Shown here: one piece after another, positions 21,570 to 28,323 of the stretch
Layout of the letters: every line of letters begins with the position of its first letter
Numbering within the stretch: position 1 is the first letter of the stretch
Assembly: GCF_021284745.1 (NCBI RefSeq)
Contig: NZ_CP089925.1
Span: forward strand, 2,541,001 to 2,605,000
DNA length: 64,000 bases
Reading direction: 5' to 3'
Source of the DNA: Lysobacter sp. KIS68-7
Lineage (GTDB): Bacteria; Pseudomonadota; Gammaproteobacteria; Xanthomonadales; Xanthomonadaceae
Translations under genes and position numbers: made by a program
The notes under the pieces: generated by a model
Seen by the model: only the letters and a program-made list of their open reading frames with translations
What the model was told of the DNA's origin: nothing
Database searches by the model: none

Positions 21570-21813
21570 GATTCCTCCGACCACGCGTATCGTTTCATGA
21601 GGCCTGACTGCTGATTGGACGGACCGCGAGGTCCGGTTATACAAGCAGGACCTGCCAAGCATCCGCTTGGGGTCGTTAGCGGTCACTCAGGGGCGCGGAA
21701 GTCGCCGAAGAGGACCGGCGGACGTTAGCTCAGACGTTAACTACCGCGATGCCCGTGCGAAGGACCAGCGTTACGCCAACCACTACAAGCGTCGCGGGTA
21801 GCATCAGGGTTTT

Positions 21814-22065
21814 TCAATACGTCTCAGGGCTTCCCTTGAACGGGTCTTGGCCGTAGTGCTCTTGCATGTAGCGCCGTGCACTCTCCTCGCAGTCATATCC
21901 ACCGAATATCTCGCGCCATCGCTTTAGCTCGCCAAACTTGTTGGTGTGGACGGGGCCTTCAGCGTCAACCCGGAAGCGTGCCCATTTGCCGTTGACCAAG
22001 CGCAGATGGCCCTCCAACGACCAACCGGGTTTGGCGTCAGGCAACGCAATGCGCTTGTGGTCCAT
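21814..22065 (-). CDS. Small hypothetical protein
   Basis: An 83-residue soluble protein with mixed charge (RFRVDAEGPVHTNKFGELKR and a C-terminal YMQEHYGQDPF). A GGAG site six bases before the ATG at 22063-22065 supports it. No family recognised; neighbours give no functional hint. Confidence 0.55.
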   Translation of the reverse strand: MDHKRIALPDAKPGWSLEGHLRLVNGKWARFRVDAEGPVHTNKFGELKRWREIFGGYDCEESARRYMQEHYGQDPFKGSPETY

Positions 22066-22156
22066 GTCGACTCCGCCTTAGATGGAGAGTCACTGTCGCA
22101 CACCGAATGTCCGCTTTGGGTCGAAAGCGGTCACTGAGGCCGCGAGTCCAAACGCA

Positions 22157-22750
22157 TCAACCCTTCCGCCAAACAAGGCAGCGGTTGTTCGCCGGCATTG
22201 CCACGTCGTCGACGGCGTGCAAATCGGCCTGCGTGGCGAGTGCCTGCACAGCCTCGATGTCGCGGATCCCGGAGCGAGGATCGCGCGCTTTCAACCAAGC
22301 GTCGAAGTCGCGGTTGCTCTCGCTGGTGTAGTGACCGCCCACATTGAAGGGGCCGTACACGACGAGCATGCCCGCAGCACCAAGCACCCGCCCGACGCCG
22401 GCGAAGAACGCCTCGACACCGGGCCAGCCGACGATATGCAGGATGTTGGCGATGAACACCGCTTCGTAGGGACCGGTCGGCCACGGCCCGCTCACATCAA
22501 GCGCGATCGGCGGCGGCGTGTTGGGAAGGCCTGCCTCGTCCAGCCACATCCGGATGCCGGGCAATTGCACGGCGAGATCGGCGCACTGCCAAGTCAGCCA
22601 GGGCATCGCGGCAGCGAAATACACAGCGTGCTGCCCGGTGCCGCTGCCCACCTCGAGCACGCTGCGGCGGTCGGCGAACTGCGTCCGCAGCACCGCGAGG
22701 ATCGGATCACGGTTGCGCTCGCAAGCGGGCGCGAAGGGCTTGGCGTCCAT
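22157..22750 (-). CDS. DUF938-type SAM-dependent methyltransferase
   Basis: A roughly 197-residue class I methyltransferase. It carries the DUF938 N-terminus KPFAPACERNRDPILAVLRT, the SAM-binding motif VLEVGSGTGQHAVYFA and VFIANILHIVGWPGVEAFF, then GPFNVGGHYTSESNRDFDAW, all typical of this uncharacterised family. The start is uncertain: the ATG at 22748-22750 matches the family N-terminus, but further in-frame starts exist upstream (up to 22807) and none has a clear ribosome site. Substrate unknown. Confidence 0.85.
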   Translation of the reverse strand: MDAKPFAPACERNRDPILAVLRTQFADRRSVLEVGSGTGQHAVYFAAAMPWLTWQCADLAVQLPGIRMWLDEAGLPNTPPPIALDVSGPWPTGPYEAVFIANILHIVGWPGVEAFFAGVGRVLGAAGMLVVYGPFNVGGHYTSESNRDFDAWLKARDPRSGIRDIEAVQALATQADLHAVDDVAMPANNRCLVWRKG

Positions 22751-22790
22751 GCCGAGAGCATGCCGCATCTGCGGTGATCCCGCTGGCTGC

Positions 22791-23144
22791 ATGGCGCACC
22801 CGCTCAAGGAGGTCTACGACATCCTTCAGGACATCCGCGACCTCCTTAAGGAGGTCCGGGACATCCTGAAGGACATCGGCGACATGCTCGAGGAGGTCCG
22901 GGACATCCTTGAGGACATCGGCGACATGCTGAAGGAGGTTCGAAACATCCTTAAGGACATCGGCGACATGCTTCAGGAGGTCCACGACATCCTGAAGGAC
23001 CTCCGCGACTTCCTTAAGCACATCCGCGACATCCCGAGGCATGTCCAGGACATCGCGCGGACGCTGCCTGTACAACGCGGGACTGATCGCTCGCTTCCTG
23101 CGCCACCGTCCGATATGCGTGCACGCGAGGACGGTTCACGCTGA
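22791..23144 (+). CDS. Heptad-repeat coiled-coil protein
   Basis: A 117-residue protein whose residues 4 to about 88 are twelve consecutive seven-residue units of the form L-x-E/D-V/I-x-D-I/L/M (for example LKEVRDI, LKDIGDM), a near-perfect amphipathic helix. The DNA is a 21/42-base imperfect tandem repeat (22800-23055). The C-terminal tail is basic and disordered-looking. The ATG at 22791 has no clear ribosome site. The opposite strand in the codon-aligned frame is also open (to about 23075) and also encodes amphipathic heptads. The plus frame has more G/C at third positions and an ATG, so I prefer it. It diverges from the methyltransferase gene. Function unknown. Confidence 0.55.
   Translation: MAHPLKEVYDILQDIRDLLKEVRDILKDIGDMLEEVRDILEDIGDMLKEVRNILKDIGDMLQEVHDILKDLRDFLKHIRDIPRHVQDIARTLPVQRGTDRSLPAPPSDMRAREDGSR
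22800..23055. repeat. Imperfect 21/42-base tandem repeat
   Basis: About twelve 21-base units, grouped as 42-base pairs, of the type aaGGAGGTCCGGGACATCCT / gaaGGACATCGGCGACATGC. Units differ by substitutions only and keep frame, so the repeat seems maintained as coding sequence. Slippage or recombination could change copy number. Confidence 0.8.
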
Positions 23145-23296
23145 ATTTCGGAGTTTGGAAACTCCCGTTTGAGGCGATGCGGTCAACGTGTCGTCGAACC
23201 GGCGTAGATCCATTGCGTCGGGAGGGTGGCCAATACAACACCTCGCAAGGGGAAATACGCCACACCGTTCAAACGCGGTTTCCAACCTCCCGACAC

Positions 23297-23321
23297 CTTG
23301 CATCGCCGACGGCGATGCAAG
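23297..23321. other. Perfect 11-base-pair hairpin in the leader of the XAC0095-like gene
   Basis: CTTGCATCGCC and GGCGATGCAAG pair perfectly around a GAC loop. There is no T tract, so it is not a standard terminator. It ends 17 bases before the GGAGGA ribosome site of the gene at 23350, so it could affect translation, RNA stability or serve as an operator. Confidence 0.6.
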
Positions 23322-23349
23322 CACTTCATCGGATCACCGGAGGAAGCAC

Positions 23350-23589
23350 ATGTCAGACGCCCCCATGCCCACCCACTTCATCCTCACCGACGAATCGCAC
23401 GTCAAACTGGCGCTGGTCAGCGAACACGTACGCTACATGGCGCGACTCCTGGAAGCAGGCGCCGCCACCAACCTCACCGACGACGACTTGCGCCCGGATG
23501 CGATGACATGGTGGATCGACCAGATCGGTCGCGAGCTTGGCCGCATCGTCGAATCGGCCAGATGGACCGGCCTCCCCACCGCGCGCTGA
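23350..23589 (+). CDS. XAC0095-like small protein
   Basis: A 79-residue protein containing HFILTDESHVKLALVSEHVR, then YMARLLEAGAAT and MTWWIDQIGRELGRIVESA. This resembles the short XAC0095-like family I recall from Xanthomonadaceae (LTExxHxKLxxxREHxxxxAxL pattern). GGAGGA about six bases before the ATG decides the start. Role unknown in the family; possibly regulatory. Confidence 0.65.
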   Translation: MSDAPMPTHFILTDESHVKLALVSEHVRYMARLLEAGAATNLTDDDLRPDAMTWWIDQIGRELGRIVESARWTGLPTAR

Positions 23590-23633
23590 GCTCAAGCCCC
23601 GTACCGAAGAGGCCGTTAGTGAATTGCCGTGGA

Positions 23634-23758
23634 GGACTGGCATGCGAGGGCTTATGTCCTCGGAGCACGGCCATGGATGGCCGTGCGCACGGTGCTCTGT
23701 CCGCAGGGATGCAGCTACAGCGCACCGGCCGAGGACATAAGCCCTCGCAGGACGGTCC
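23634..23758. repeat. REP-like long inverted repeat element
   Basis: Arm 23634-23663 and arm 23729-23758 match as inverted repeats at 27 of 30 bases, with a perfect 20-base core (GCGAGGGCTTATGTCCTCGG). Inside, GCACGGCCAT-GG-ATGGCCGTGC (23665-23686) forms another perfect 10-base stem. This nested structure in a non-coding gap between a plus gene and the fur stop resembles dispersed REP or MITE-type elements. It could also act as a bidirectional transcription barrier. Confidence 0.7.
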
Positions 23759-23781
23759 GCCCACCCGAAGCCGCAACTAAA

Positions 23782-24183
23782 TCAGCGCTTCTTCCGAACG
23801 TAGAGCACCAGCGCATGCTCCTCGATCTGGTACCCGTGCCGGGCCGCCACCTGCCGCTGCAGCTCCTCGATCTCCGGGCTCTGGAACTCGATGACCTTCC
23901 CGGTGTCGATATCGACCATGTGATCGTGATGCTCCCCACGATCCAGCTCGTAAACCGCGTGCCCACCCTCGAAATTGTGCTTCAGCACCAGCCCCGCCGC
24001 CTCGAACTGCGTCAGGACCCGATAGACCGTCGCCAACCCGATCTCATCCCCATGCTCAAGCAACTGACGATAAATATCCTCCGCCGTCATATGGCGGGGA
24101 CGGGTCTGCTCCAGCAGCTCCAGGATCCGCATCCGGGGATGCGTGACCTTGAGCCCGGCCTTGCGGAGATCCTGCTGTTCCAT
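23782..24183 (-). CDS. fur: Ferric uptake regulator Fur
   Basis: Iron-sensing repressor of iron-uptake genes. The 133 residues contain the winged helix (GLKVTHPRMRILELLEQT, then AEDIYRQLLEHGDEIGLATV, then YRVLTQFEAAGLVLKHNFEG) and the HHDHMVDIDTGKVIEF metal-site region. There is no cysteine at all, so the CxxC structural zinc site of E. coli Fur is absent; from memory this is also so in xanthomonad Fur proteins. The ATG at 24181-24183 fits the family. It diverges from bamE, as is common in this group. Confidence 0.96.
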   Translation of the reverse strand: MEQQDLRKAGLKVTHPRMRILELLEQTRPRHMTAEDIYRQLLEHGDEIGLATVYRVLTQFEAAGLVLKHNFEGGHAVYELDRGEHHDHMVDIDTGKVIEFQSPEIEELQRQVAARHGYQIEEHALVLYVRKKR

Positions 24184-24237
24184 GGGCGCGGAGTGTATCA
24201 TCGGCCCCTTCACGCCCCCAGCGAACCCGCCTTTTCC

Positions 24238-24630
24238 ATGCGCAAGCTTGTCCTCGTCCTCGCCCTGACCCTCGCCACCGCGGGCTGCGGCATCCTCTAC
24301 AAGCAGCCGATCTACCAGGGCAACCTGCTCGAAAAGACGAACGTCGACCAGCTCCAGGTCGGCATGGACAAGCGCCAGGTCATGACGCTCCTCGGTTCGC
24401 CCTCGGTCGCCGACCCGTTCCACCACTCGCGCTGGGACTACGTGGCTTCGCAGCGCATCGACCGCCGCGGCACCACGCAGGTCAAAACCCTGACGCTGAA
24501 CTTCAACGGCGAGCAGCTCGCGAGCTGGGAAGGCGAGTACTTCGGCGAGCAGGACAAGGAACTGGCGGAAGACCTCCGCCGTCGCTTCGGCAACCTGCCG
24601 CGCGAGAAGGACAAGAACAAGCGCCACTAA
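24238..24630 (+). CDS. bamE: Outer membrane assembly lipoprotein BamE
   Basis: Small lipoprotein of the BAM complex. The 130 residues carry a lipoprotein signal (LVLVLALTLATAGC, lipobox ATAGC), then IYQGNLLEKTNVDQLQVGMD, then KRQVMTLLGSPSVADPFHHSRWDYV, the SmpA/OmlA family core. It is divergent from fur, with 54 bases holding both promoters. It converges on the rnfH-like gene, overlapping it by four bases at the stops. Confidence 0.95.
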   Translation: MRKLVLVLALTLATAGCGILYKQPIYQGNLLEKTNVDQLQVGMDKRQVMTLLGSPSVADPFHHSRWDYVASQRIDRRGTTQVKTLTLNFNGEQLASWEGEYFGEQDKELAEDLRRRFGNLPREKDKNKRH

Positions 24631-24908
24631 GGCGCGTCGGGTTTCCGCGCCGCCGCGCGCTTGCGGCGCGCGTCCTTCGGGTCCGCCACCAGCGGACGCA
24701 GCAACTCGATCCGGTCCCCGTCGTTCAGGCGCGCGTCGCTTTCGGCACGCACGCCATGCAGCGCCAGGCCGTCGATCCCCTGCCCTTGCCGCCATTCCGC
24801 CGTGAGCCCGGCGGCGACCAGCGCGTCATCGATCGTCGCCCCCTGCGGCACCGTCACCGCCCATTCCTCGAAGCTGCGCGCACGCGCCAGGACGATACCG
24901 ATGCGCAT
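24627..24908 (-). CDS. rnfH: RnfH family (UPF0125) ubiquitin-fold protein
   Basis: A 93-residue beta-grasp protein: MRIGIVLARARSFEEWAVTV, TIDDALVAAGL, a short GQGIDGLALHGV segment and RLNDGDRIELLRPLVADPKDARRKRA, the family's terminal signature. The ATG at 24906-24908 gives the normal N-terminus. It lies four bases downstream of ratA, the usual RatA-RnfH pairing. Biochemical role is not established. Confidence 0.92.
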   Translation of the reverse strand: MRIGIVLARARSFEEWAVTVPQGATIDDALVAAGLTAEWRQGQGIDGLALHGVRAESDARLNDGDRIELLRPLVADPKDARRKRAAARKPDAP

Positions 24909-24912
24909 GCGC

Positions 24913-25344
24913 TCACTCCGCGCCGCGGTCGGCGGCGCGCACGAAGTCGTCGACCATGCGGTCGGCCAGCCCCTGGAAGCCAATGGCGAACGCCGGCCCG
25001 AGCAACTTGTTGTTCGGCTCGAAGTCGAGCGTGAGCGTCACCTTGCACGCCGACTCGTCGAGCGCATGGAACTGCCAGCGCCCGTGCAGCTTCTTGAACG
25101 GCCCGTCCTTGAGCTGCATGTCGATGTGGTGCGGCGGCTTGAGGGTGTTCTCGGTGGTGAACCAGGTGCGCAGCGCGCCGTAGCCGAGGTCCAGCCGCGC
25201 GACCAGGCGGGATTCGCCCTGCTCCAGCACCTCCGCCGATTCGCACCAGTCGAAGCGGCGTGGATAGGCGGCCACGTCGTTCACCAGCGCGAACATGCGG
25301 GCGGCGGAGTGTTCGACGAGGGCGCTTCGTTGGATCACGCTCAT
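24913..25344 (-). CDS. ratA: RatA/Coq10-type START-like domain protein
   Basis: A 143-residue START-fold protein: VIQRSALVEHSAARMFALVNDV, then YPRRFDWCESAEVLE, FTTENTL and the C-terminal GFQGLADRMVDDFVRAA. The family is named for the E. coli RatA ribosome-association toxin but also resembles coenzyme Q-binding Coq10. It is paired with rnfH and divergent from smpB with 36 bases between starts, as in many gammaproteobacteria. Confidence 0.93.
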   Translation of the reverse strand: MSVIQRSALVEHSAARMFALVNDVAAYPRRFDWCESAEVLEQGESRLVARLDLGYGALRTWFTTENTLKPPHHIDMQLKDGPFKKLHGRWQFHALDESACKVTLTLDFEPNNKLLGPAFAIGFQGLADRMVDDFVRAADRGAE

Positions 25345-25380
25345 GTCAATGCCGTGCTCATGTAATGCGAGAATAGGACC

Positions 25381-25902
25381 ATGAACAAGAAAGCGGCCAA
25401 GGATACGGGAAAGGCGGGCGCGAAGGCCGCGAAAGCCCCGGCGCAGAAGACCATTGCGCTCAACAAGCGGGCCAAACATGAGTACCACCTGGAGGAAAAG
25501 GTCGAGGCCGGCCTGGCCCTGCAGGGCTGGGAACTGAAGGCCATCCGGGCCGGGCGCGCCAACATCGGCGAGAGCTACGCGATCGTGAAGGACGGCGAGC
25601 TCTTCCTCTTCGGTGCGCAGATCACGCCGCTCATCTCCGCCTCCACCCATGTCATCGCCGACGCGCACCGCACGCGCAAGCTGCTGCTGCACCGTCGCGA
25701 GATCGACACGCTGGTCGGCCGCGTGCAGCGCGACGGTTACACGCTCGTGCCCACCGCGCTGTACTGGAAGGGCAACAAGATCAAGGCCGAGCTCGCGCTG
25801 GCACGCGGCAAGCAAACGCACGACAAGCGCGAGGCCAGCAAGGAACGCGACTGGAACCGCGAGAAGCAGCGCGTGATGCGCCGGCACAACAAGGACGCGT
25901 GA
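25381..25902 (+). CDS. smpB: SsrA-binding protein SmpB
   Basis: Binds tmRNA and is required for trans-translation. The 173 residues have a Lys/Ala-rich N-terminal extension, then [40 protein letters not shown] and the basic C-terminal tail ([20 protein letters not shown], then RVMRR), as in SmpB. Its partner RNA gene ssrA lies about 1.9 kb downstream; the sensor kinase gene lies between on the other strand. Confidence 0.97.
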   Translation: MNKKAAKDTGKAGAKAAKAPAQKTIALNKRAKHEYHLEEKVEAGLALQGWELKAIRAGRANIGESYAIVKDGELFLFGAQITPLISASTHVIADAHRTRKLLLHRREIDTLVGRVQRDGYTLVPTALYWKGNKIKAELALARGKQTHDKREASKERDWNREKQRVMRRHNKDA

Positions 25903-25905
25903 GGC

Positions 25906-27744
25906 TCAGTCCTCGTCGGGTGGCGGCACCAGCGTAAACGTGAAGACTGCACCGCGCCCCGGGCGACCCGACGCGGTGATCGTGCCGCCATGGCGTTCGA
26001 CGATGCGCTTCACCGTCGCCAACCCGATCCCCTCCCCCGCATACCGCGCGTCGTCGTGCAGGCGCTGGAACGGACGGAAGAGCTTGTCGACGTAGGCCTG
26101 GTCGAAACCGGCGCCGTTGTCGTGCACGTAGAAGGTGATACCGTCGTCTTCCTGCCCGAACTCGACCAGCGCGTTGTCGCGATCGCGGGTGAACTTCCAC
26201 GCATTGCCCAGCAGGTTCTGCAGCAGGCTGCGCACGAGGACGCGGTCGCCGCGCGCCAGCAGGCCCGGGGCGATGTCGACTTCCACATCGCGCTGCGGTT
26301 CCACCGTGCGCAGTTCGGCCACGATGTCCTGCGCCATCTTCGACAGGTCCAGGTCTTCCGGCACCAGGTCGCCCCGCCCCACGCGCGAGACCTTGAGCAG
26401 TGCTTCGATCAGCTCGCTCATGCGCGAGGCCGCGTTGCGCACGCGCTGCAGGTAATCGCGGCCGGTGTCGTCGAGCACGGCGGCGTAACGGTCACCGAGC
26501 ACGCGGCTGAAGCCTTCGATGGAGCGCAAGGGCGCGCGCAGGTCGTGCGAGACGCTGTAGGCGAAGGACTCGAGCTCGCGGTTGGCTTCGCTCAATTCGC
26601 GCGTGCGCGTTTCCACGCGGGCTTCGAGCGAACGATTGAGGGCGCGCACGCGCGCTTCGCTGCGGCGCGCCGCGGTGCTCATGCGCGCTGCGAGTCGTTG
26701 CGCACGCATCTCGGTGGCCGCCAGCGACCACGCGATGCCGAACAACAACAAGGAGGCCAACAGGCCCACCGCGAGTGCTGTGCTCAAGGGCGCAAGCGTG
26801 GGCACCGCCTGTTCGATCGGCGCGGAGGCGAAGTCGAAGCGCCACACGCGCCCGTACACCGTCGCCACCCGCGACTGGGTGAAGGCCGCATCGGCATGTC
26901 CCGCAAACCCGGGATCCTCGTAAAGCAGCGCGGGCTGGCCGTGCGTGATGTCGAACGCGCGGAAGACGACGTTGCGCCGGATCGGACGCAGCGCGACGTC
27001 CACGAAGCGCTTCACGCGCACCGGGGCGTACACCCAACCGTTCAGGGCCGCGCGTCGCCCCACCGCGGTCGCCGGCGGTGCGCCGCCCTGGTACACGGGC
27101 ACGTACATCAGGAAGGCCGCGATGTCCGGCGCCAGGTCCTGCACGAGCTTCACGCGATTGGTCACGTGCGGCACGGCATCGAGCATCGCCGACTCCATCG
27201 CGGCGTGGCGCACGGGCTCGGCGTACATGTCGTAGCCGATGACGTTGAGGTTCTCCGCCGTGCGCGGCTCCAGGTACAGGATGGGGCCGTAGTACTCGCG
27301 CACGCCGCGCGGCCAGACGCTCAACAGCCCGCGCCCCTGCGCACGCGCATCGCGCTGCAGTTCCTCCATGCCGTGGTGGCTCACGAACGCCGCGAAGCCG
27401 AGCCCCGCGATGGAGGGAAACCGTTGGCCGAGGTTGAGTCCGTCGACATAGGCGCGCCACTGCGAGGGGTTCGGCCGCGCCACGCTCGCGAACAGGGCCG
27501 CGCCGCCGCGGATGGTGAGCTCGTAGTTCACCAGCCGCTGCCGCAGCAGCTCGACCACTTCATCGCAGGAGCCGTCGAACTCCGCGTGCGCGGAATCGAT
27601 CGCGTTCTGCCGCGCCGCGCGCCAGGCCATCAGCACCAGCAGCGTGGACGCCACCAGCACCAGCACGGCGAGCGCGAAGCCGCTCAGGCCGGGGGAGGCC
27701 CGGTCGTCGGCATGGCGCGGAGCACGTGGAGCGAGCGGCGGCAT
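25906..27744 (-). CDS. CHASE-domain sensor histidine kinase
   Basis: A 612-residue membrane kinase. Hydrophobic segments at about 21-41 and 322-343 bracket an extracytoplasmic CHASE-like domain (RGGAALFASVARPNPSQWRA, LNVIGYDMYAEPVRHAAMES, VPVYQGG). The coiled coil 345-395 leads to HisKA with H400 (SHDLRAPLRSIEGFS) and a HATPase domain with N box LLQNLLGNAWKF, VHDNGAGFD and GEGIGLATVKRIVERHGG. No receiver domain or adjacent response regulator is visible, so it is an orphan kinase here. It converges on smpB with three bases between stops. Confidence 0.92.
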   Translation of the reverse strand: MPPLAPRAPRHADDRASPGLSGFALAVLVLVASTLLVLMAWRAARQNAIDSAHAEFDGSCDEVVELLRQRLVNYELTIRGGAALFASVARPNPSQWRAYVDGLNLGQRFPSIAGLGFAAFVSHHGMEELQRDARAQGRGLLSVWPRGVREYYGPILYLEPRTAENLNVIGYDMYAEPVRHAAMESAMLDAVPHVTNRVKLVQDLAPDIAAFLMYVPVYQGGAPPATAVGRRAALNGWVYAPVRVKRFVDVALRPIRRNVVFRAFDITHGQPALLYEDPGFAGHADAAFTQSRVATVYGRVWRFDFASAPIEQAVPTLAPLSTALAVGLLASLLLFGIAWSLAATEMRAQRLAARMSTAARRSEARVRALNRSLEARVETRTRELSEANRELESFAYSVSHDLRAPLRSIEGFSRVLGDRYAAVLDDTGRDYLQRVRNAASRMSELIEALLKVSRVGRGDLVPEDLDLSKMAQDIVAELRTVEPQRDVEVDIAPGLLARGDRVLVRSLLQNLLGNAWKFTRDRDNALVEFGQEDDGITFYVHDNGAGFDQAYVDKLFRPFQRLHDDARYAGEGIGLATVKRIVERHGGTITASGRPGRGAVFTFTLVPPPDED

Positions 27745-27772
27745 GGTTCAACCATATCAAGGGAGATGGGCC

Positions 27773-27778
27773 TATACT
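27773..27778 (+). promoter_or_regulatory. -10 element of the ssrA promoter
   Basis: TATACT lies about 30 bases before the mature tmRNA 5' end, appropriate for a precursor trimmed by RNase P. No convincing -35 hexamer is visible at 17-base spacing. Confidence 0.5.
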
Positions 27779-27806
27779 CCCCCGGTCAGCGACATCGATG
27801 TCTCCC

Positions 27807-28160
27807 GGGGGTGCACTGGCTTCGACGGGGGTTGCGAAATCGCTTGGCGCATGCCGAGGGGGTAGCTTTCCTCGTTAATCCAGCTGCAAAAACCTAGACG
27901 CGAACGACGACGTCTACGCTCTGGCCGCTTAAGGCCTAGCCCCGAACCCACTTGTGCCTGTGCTCGTGGATGTAGGGTCATCATCACAGGATCGGTTGGA
28001 GTGGCGACCCGTCAGCTCTGACTTAACCTAAAGCGGGTGTGTCCCCTGGTGTGCTTCGCACGTCGTGTTGCCAGGGGCCGAGAACGAACGGCGAGCTAAG
28101 CATGTAGTGCCGGGGATGGAGTGCCTTCGGACGGGGGTTCAATTCCCCCCACCTCCACCA
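27807..28160 (+). ncRNA. ssrA: Transfer-messenger RNA (tmRNA)
   Basis: Rescues stalled ribosomes together with SmpB. The 5' end GGGGGTGCACTGGCTTCGACG and the 3' end GGTTCAATTCCCCCCACCTCCACCA in its parts form the tRNA-like domain with an encoded CCA. The tag frame at 27900-27929 reads ANDDVYALAA and ends in TAA (27930-27932). The last 15 bases are duplicated at 50040-50054 because an integrative element sits at this site. The gene itself remains intact. Confidence 0.97.
28146..28160 (+). other. attL: island attachment site at the 3' end of ssrA
   Basis: CCCCCACCTCCACCA, the tmRNA 3' end, is repeated exactly at 50040-50054. A tyrosine integrase gene starts 164 bases downstream. Together these mark the left end of an integrated island of about 21.9 kb. 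Confidence 0.85.
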
Positions 28161-28185
28161 TTTAGTTGTCCCAGCAAGTCCAACG

Positions 28186-28229
28186 AAGGCCGGAATATCC
28201 AGAGAAATCAAGGGTTCCGGCCTTTTTTG
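28186..28229 (+). terminator. Terminator downstream of ssrA supplied by the island
   Basis: AAGGCCGGAA (28186-28195) pairs with TTCCGGCCTT (28215-28224) across a 19-base loop and is followed by TTTTTT. It lies just inside the island's left end and would end ssrA transcription there. Confidence 0.65.
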
Positions 28230-28276
28230 TGTCCTATAAGATGCAATTCCAAGCATTGCAATCAGGCGGTAACTGG

Positions 28277-28296
28277 CGGTAGGTTTGACGGGAACT
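28277..28296 (+). repeat. Left copy of 20-base terminal repeat (candidate integrase arm site)
   Basis: CGGTAGGTTTGACGGGAACT here and CGGTAGGTTTGACGGTAACT at 49961-49980 differ at one base and lie near opposite ends of the island. The core CGGTAGG also recurs inverted at 28314-28321. Such end-proximal repeats suit arm-type binding by the DUF4102 N-terminal domain. Confidence 0.6.
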
Positions 28297-28323
28297 CCCC
28301 TATCTCGCCCATGGCCTACCGTC

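Noticed and set aside
22800-23055. Possible CRISPR array
   Set aside because: The repeats are contiguous 21/42-base coding units with no unique spacers; they encode heptads.
22707-23075. Minus-strand heptad-repeat protein
   Set aside because: It lacks a good start (TTG) and overlaps the methyltransferase N-terminus. Third-position GC is lower than in the plus frame. Kept only as an observation under findings.
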